This document shows, one piece after another, positions 63,786 to 64,000 of a DNA stretch of 64,000 nucleotides. The stretch is from the NCBI GenBank assembly GCA_002479805.1, contig DLPB01000025.1:6168-70167 (forward strand). The letters are read 5' to 3'. The notes below the pieces were generated by a model that ran no database searches, had not been told where the DNA came from, and saw only the letters and a program-made list of their open reading frames with translations. A program made the translations under genes and the position numbers. Origin of the DNA: Micrococcales bacterium UBA7469 (GTDB lineage Bacteria > Actinomycetota > Actinomycetes > Actinomycetales > Microbacteriaceae). The first letter of the stretch is position 1; every line of letters begins with the position of its first letter.

Positions 63786-64000
63786 AGCTTTCCCTTGCCG
63801 TCCACCAATCTAAACAGCCTCAGCCCAAGTTGATTTAGGTAACCAATTGCGAAGGCGAAGATCAAGGTGCCTTCTCTCACTTGACCACCGAGCATAAAGC
63901 CGACCAATACCACCACAACCTCGACTAGCGATCTTGCCTGCCAAAAAGGCAGCTTGAAGCGCTGCGCGATGCCGGTATTGAGGCCATCTCGCGGGCCCTT
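63782..64000 (-). CDS. YczE/YitT-like membrane protein, C-terminal part
   Basis: An open frame enters from the right edge on the minus strand and ends with TGA at 63782-63784, giving 72 codons. The start lies outside the window. The visible part contains KGPRDGLNTGIAQRF, resembling the G-x-RDGL loop of YczE-type membrane proteins, a hydrophobic helix (VEVVVVLVGFMLGG), a second hydrophobic stretch (LIFAFAIGYLNQLGLRL) and a short polar tail. Function of the family is unknown. The stop overlaps the Nudix GTG. Confidence 0.75.
   Translation of the reverse strand, partial: KGPRDGLNTGIAQRFKLPFWQARSLVEVVVVLVGFMLGGQVREGTLIFAFAIGYLNQLGLRLFRLVDGKGKL

Overview
The window is a gene-dense, chromosomal core segment of an actinobacterium, most likely a small-genome member of the Microbacteriaceae (freshwater Luna-type lineages such as Rhodoluna or Aquiluna would fit). 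The assignment is inference. It rests on DivIVA/Wag31, SepF, a GarA-type FHA protein, FtsR-type MerR regulators, an Rv2175c-like protein, class II DAHP synthase, the diheme QcrC with the actinobacterial ctaE-qcrCAB order, DUF3040 and DUF3043 proteins, and a gene order that resembles the mycobacterial one. Base composition looks moderate rather than very GC-rich. Intergenic gaps are tiny, GTG and TTG starts are common, and many genes overlap by 1 to 8 bases. I see no mobile element, phage, CRISPR array or rRNA operon.

Layout. 1-9.4 kb: a chromosome-maintenance and RNA-modification string (pyrG 3' part, xerD, parA, scpA, scpB, rluB) running into chorismate mutase, prephenate dehydrogenase, cmk, der and L-lactate dehydrogenase. 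9.5-12.8 kb: tRNA-Pro(GGG), metF, a CDP-alcohol phosphatidyltransferase, garA, ftsR and a second MerR gene. 12.8-24.1 kb: an orphan ParA ATPase divergent from pyruvate carboxylase, a deformylase, a fatty acyl-CoA ligase, ROK glucokinase, plsC, aroG, the Rv2175c-like gene and a polyprenyl diphosphate synthase. 24.1-43.0 kb: a DUF3040 gene, a terminator, then the division and cell wall cluster from mraZ to ftsZ, followed by yggS, sepF, yggT, divIVA, lspA and an rluD-type gene. 43-53 kb: dnaE, a flavin reductase, hisD, nrdR, pyrD, an aldo/keto reductase, DUF3043, an M20 peptidase and an erpA-type gene. 53-62 kb: the respiratory supercomplex genes ctaCDF and, convergently, ctaE-qcrCAB, separated by a cysteine hydrolase, tmRNA and an acetyltransferase. 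62-64 kb: trpD, a candidate dif site, then a Nudix gene and a YczE-like gene on the other strand.

Regulation visible in the DNA. Seven genes carry a TANNNT -10 hexamer only 6 or 7 bases before the start codon, the signature of leaderless mRNAs. Four of the six divergent gene pairs share a near-symmetric -10 box that can be read on both strands. Three AAAGTGG boxes at exact 10-bp steps precede mraZ and look like an MraZ operator. A GTTAAG/CTTAAC inverted repeat sits in the ftsZ leader, and a related one precedes the second MerR gene, suggesting FtsR-type control.

The most notable find is a 28-bp element at 63270-63297 with the 11-6-11 architecture of a XerCD dif site, lying where gene orientation flips from + to -. 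The window would then reach the replication terminus, and it also encodes the XerD-type recombinase. No wholly new multi-gene system is evident; the other points of interest are regulatory architecture and lineage-specific gene losses or insertions.
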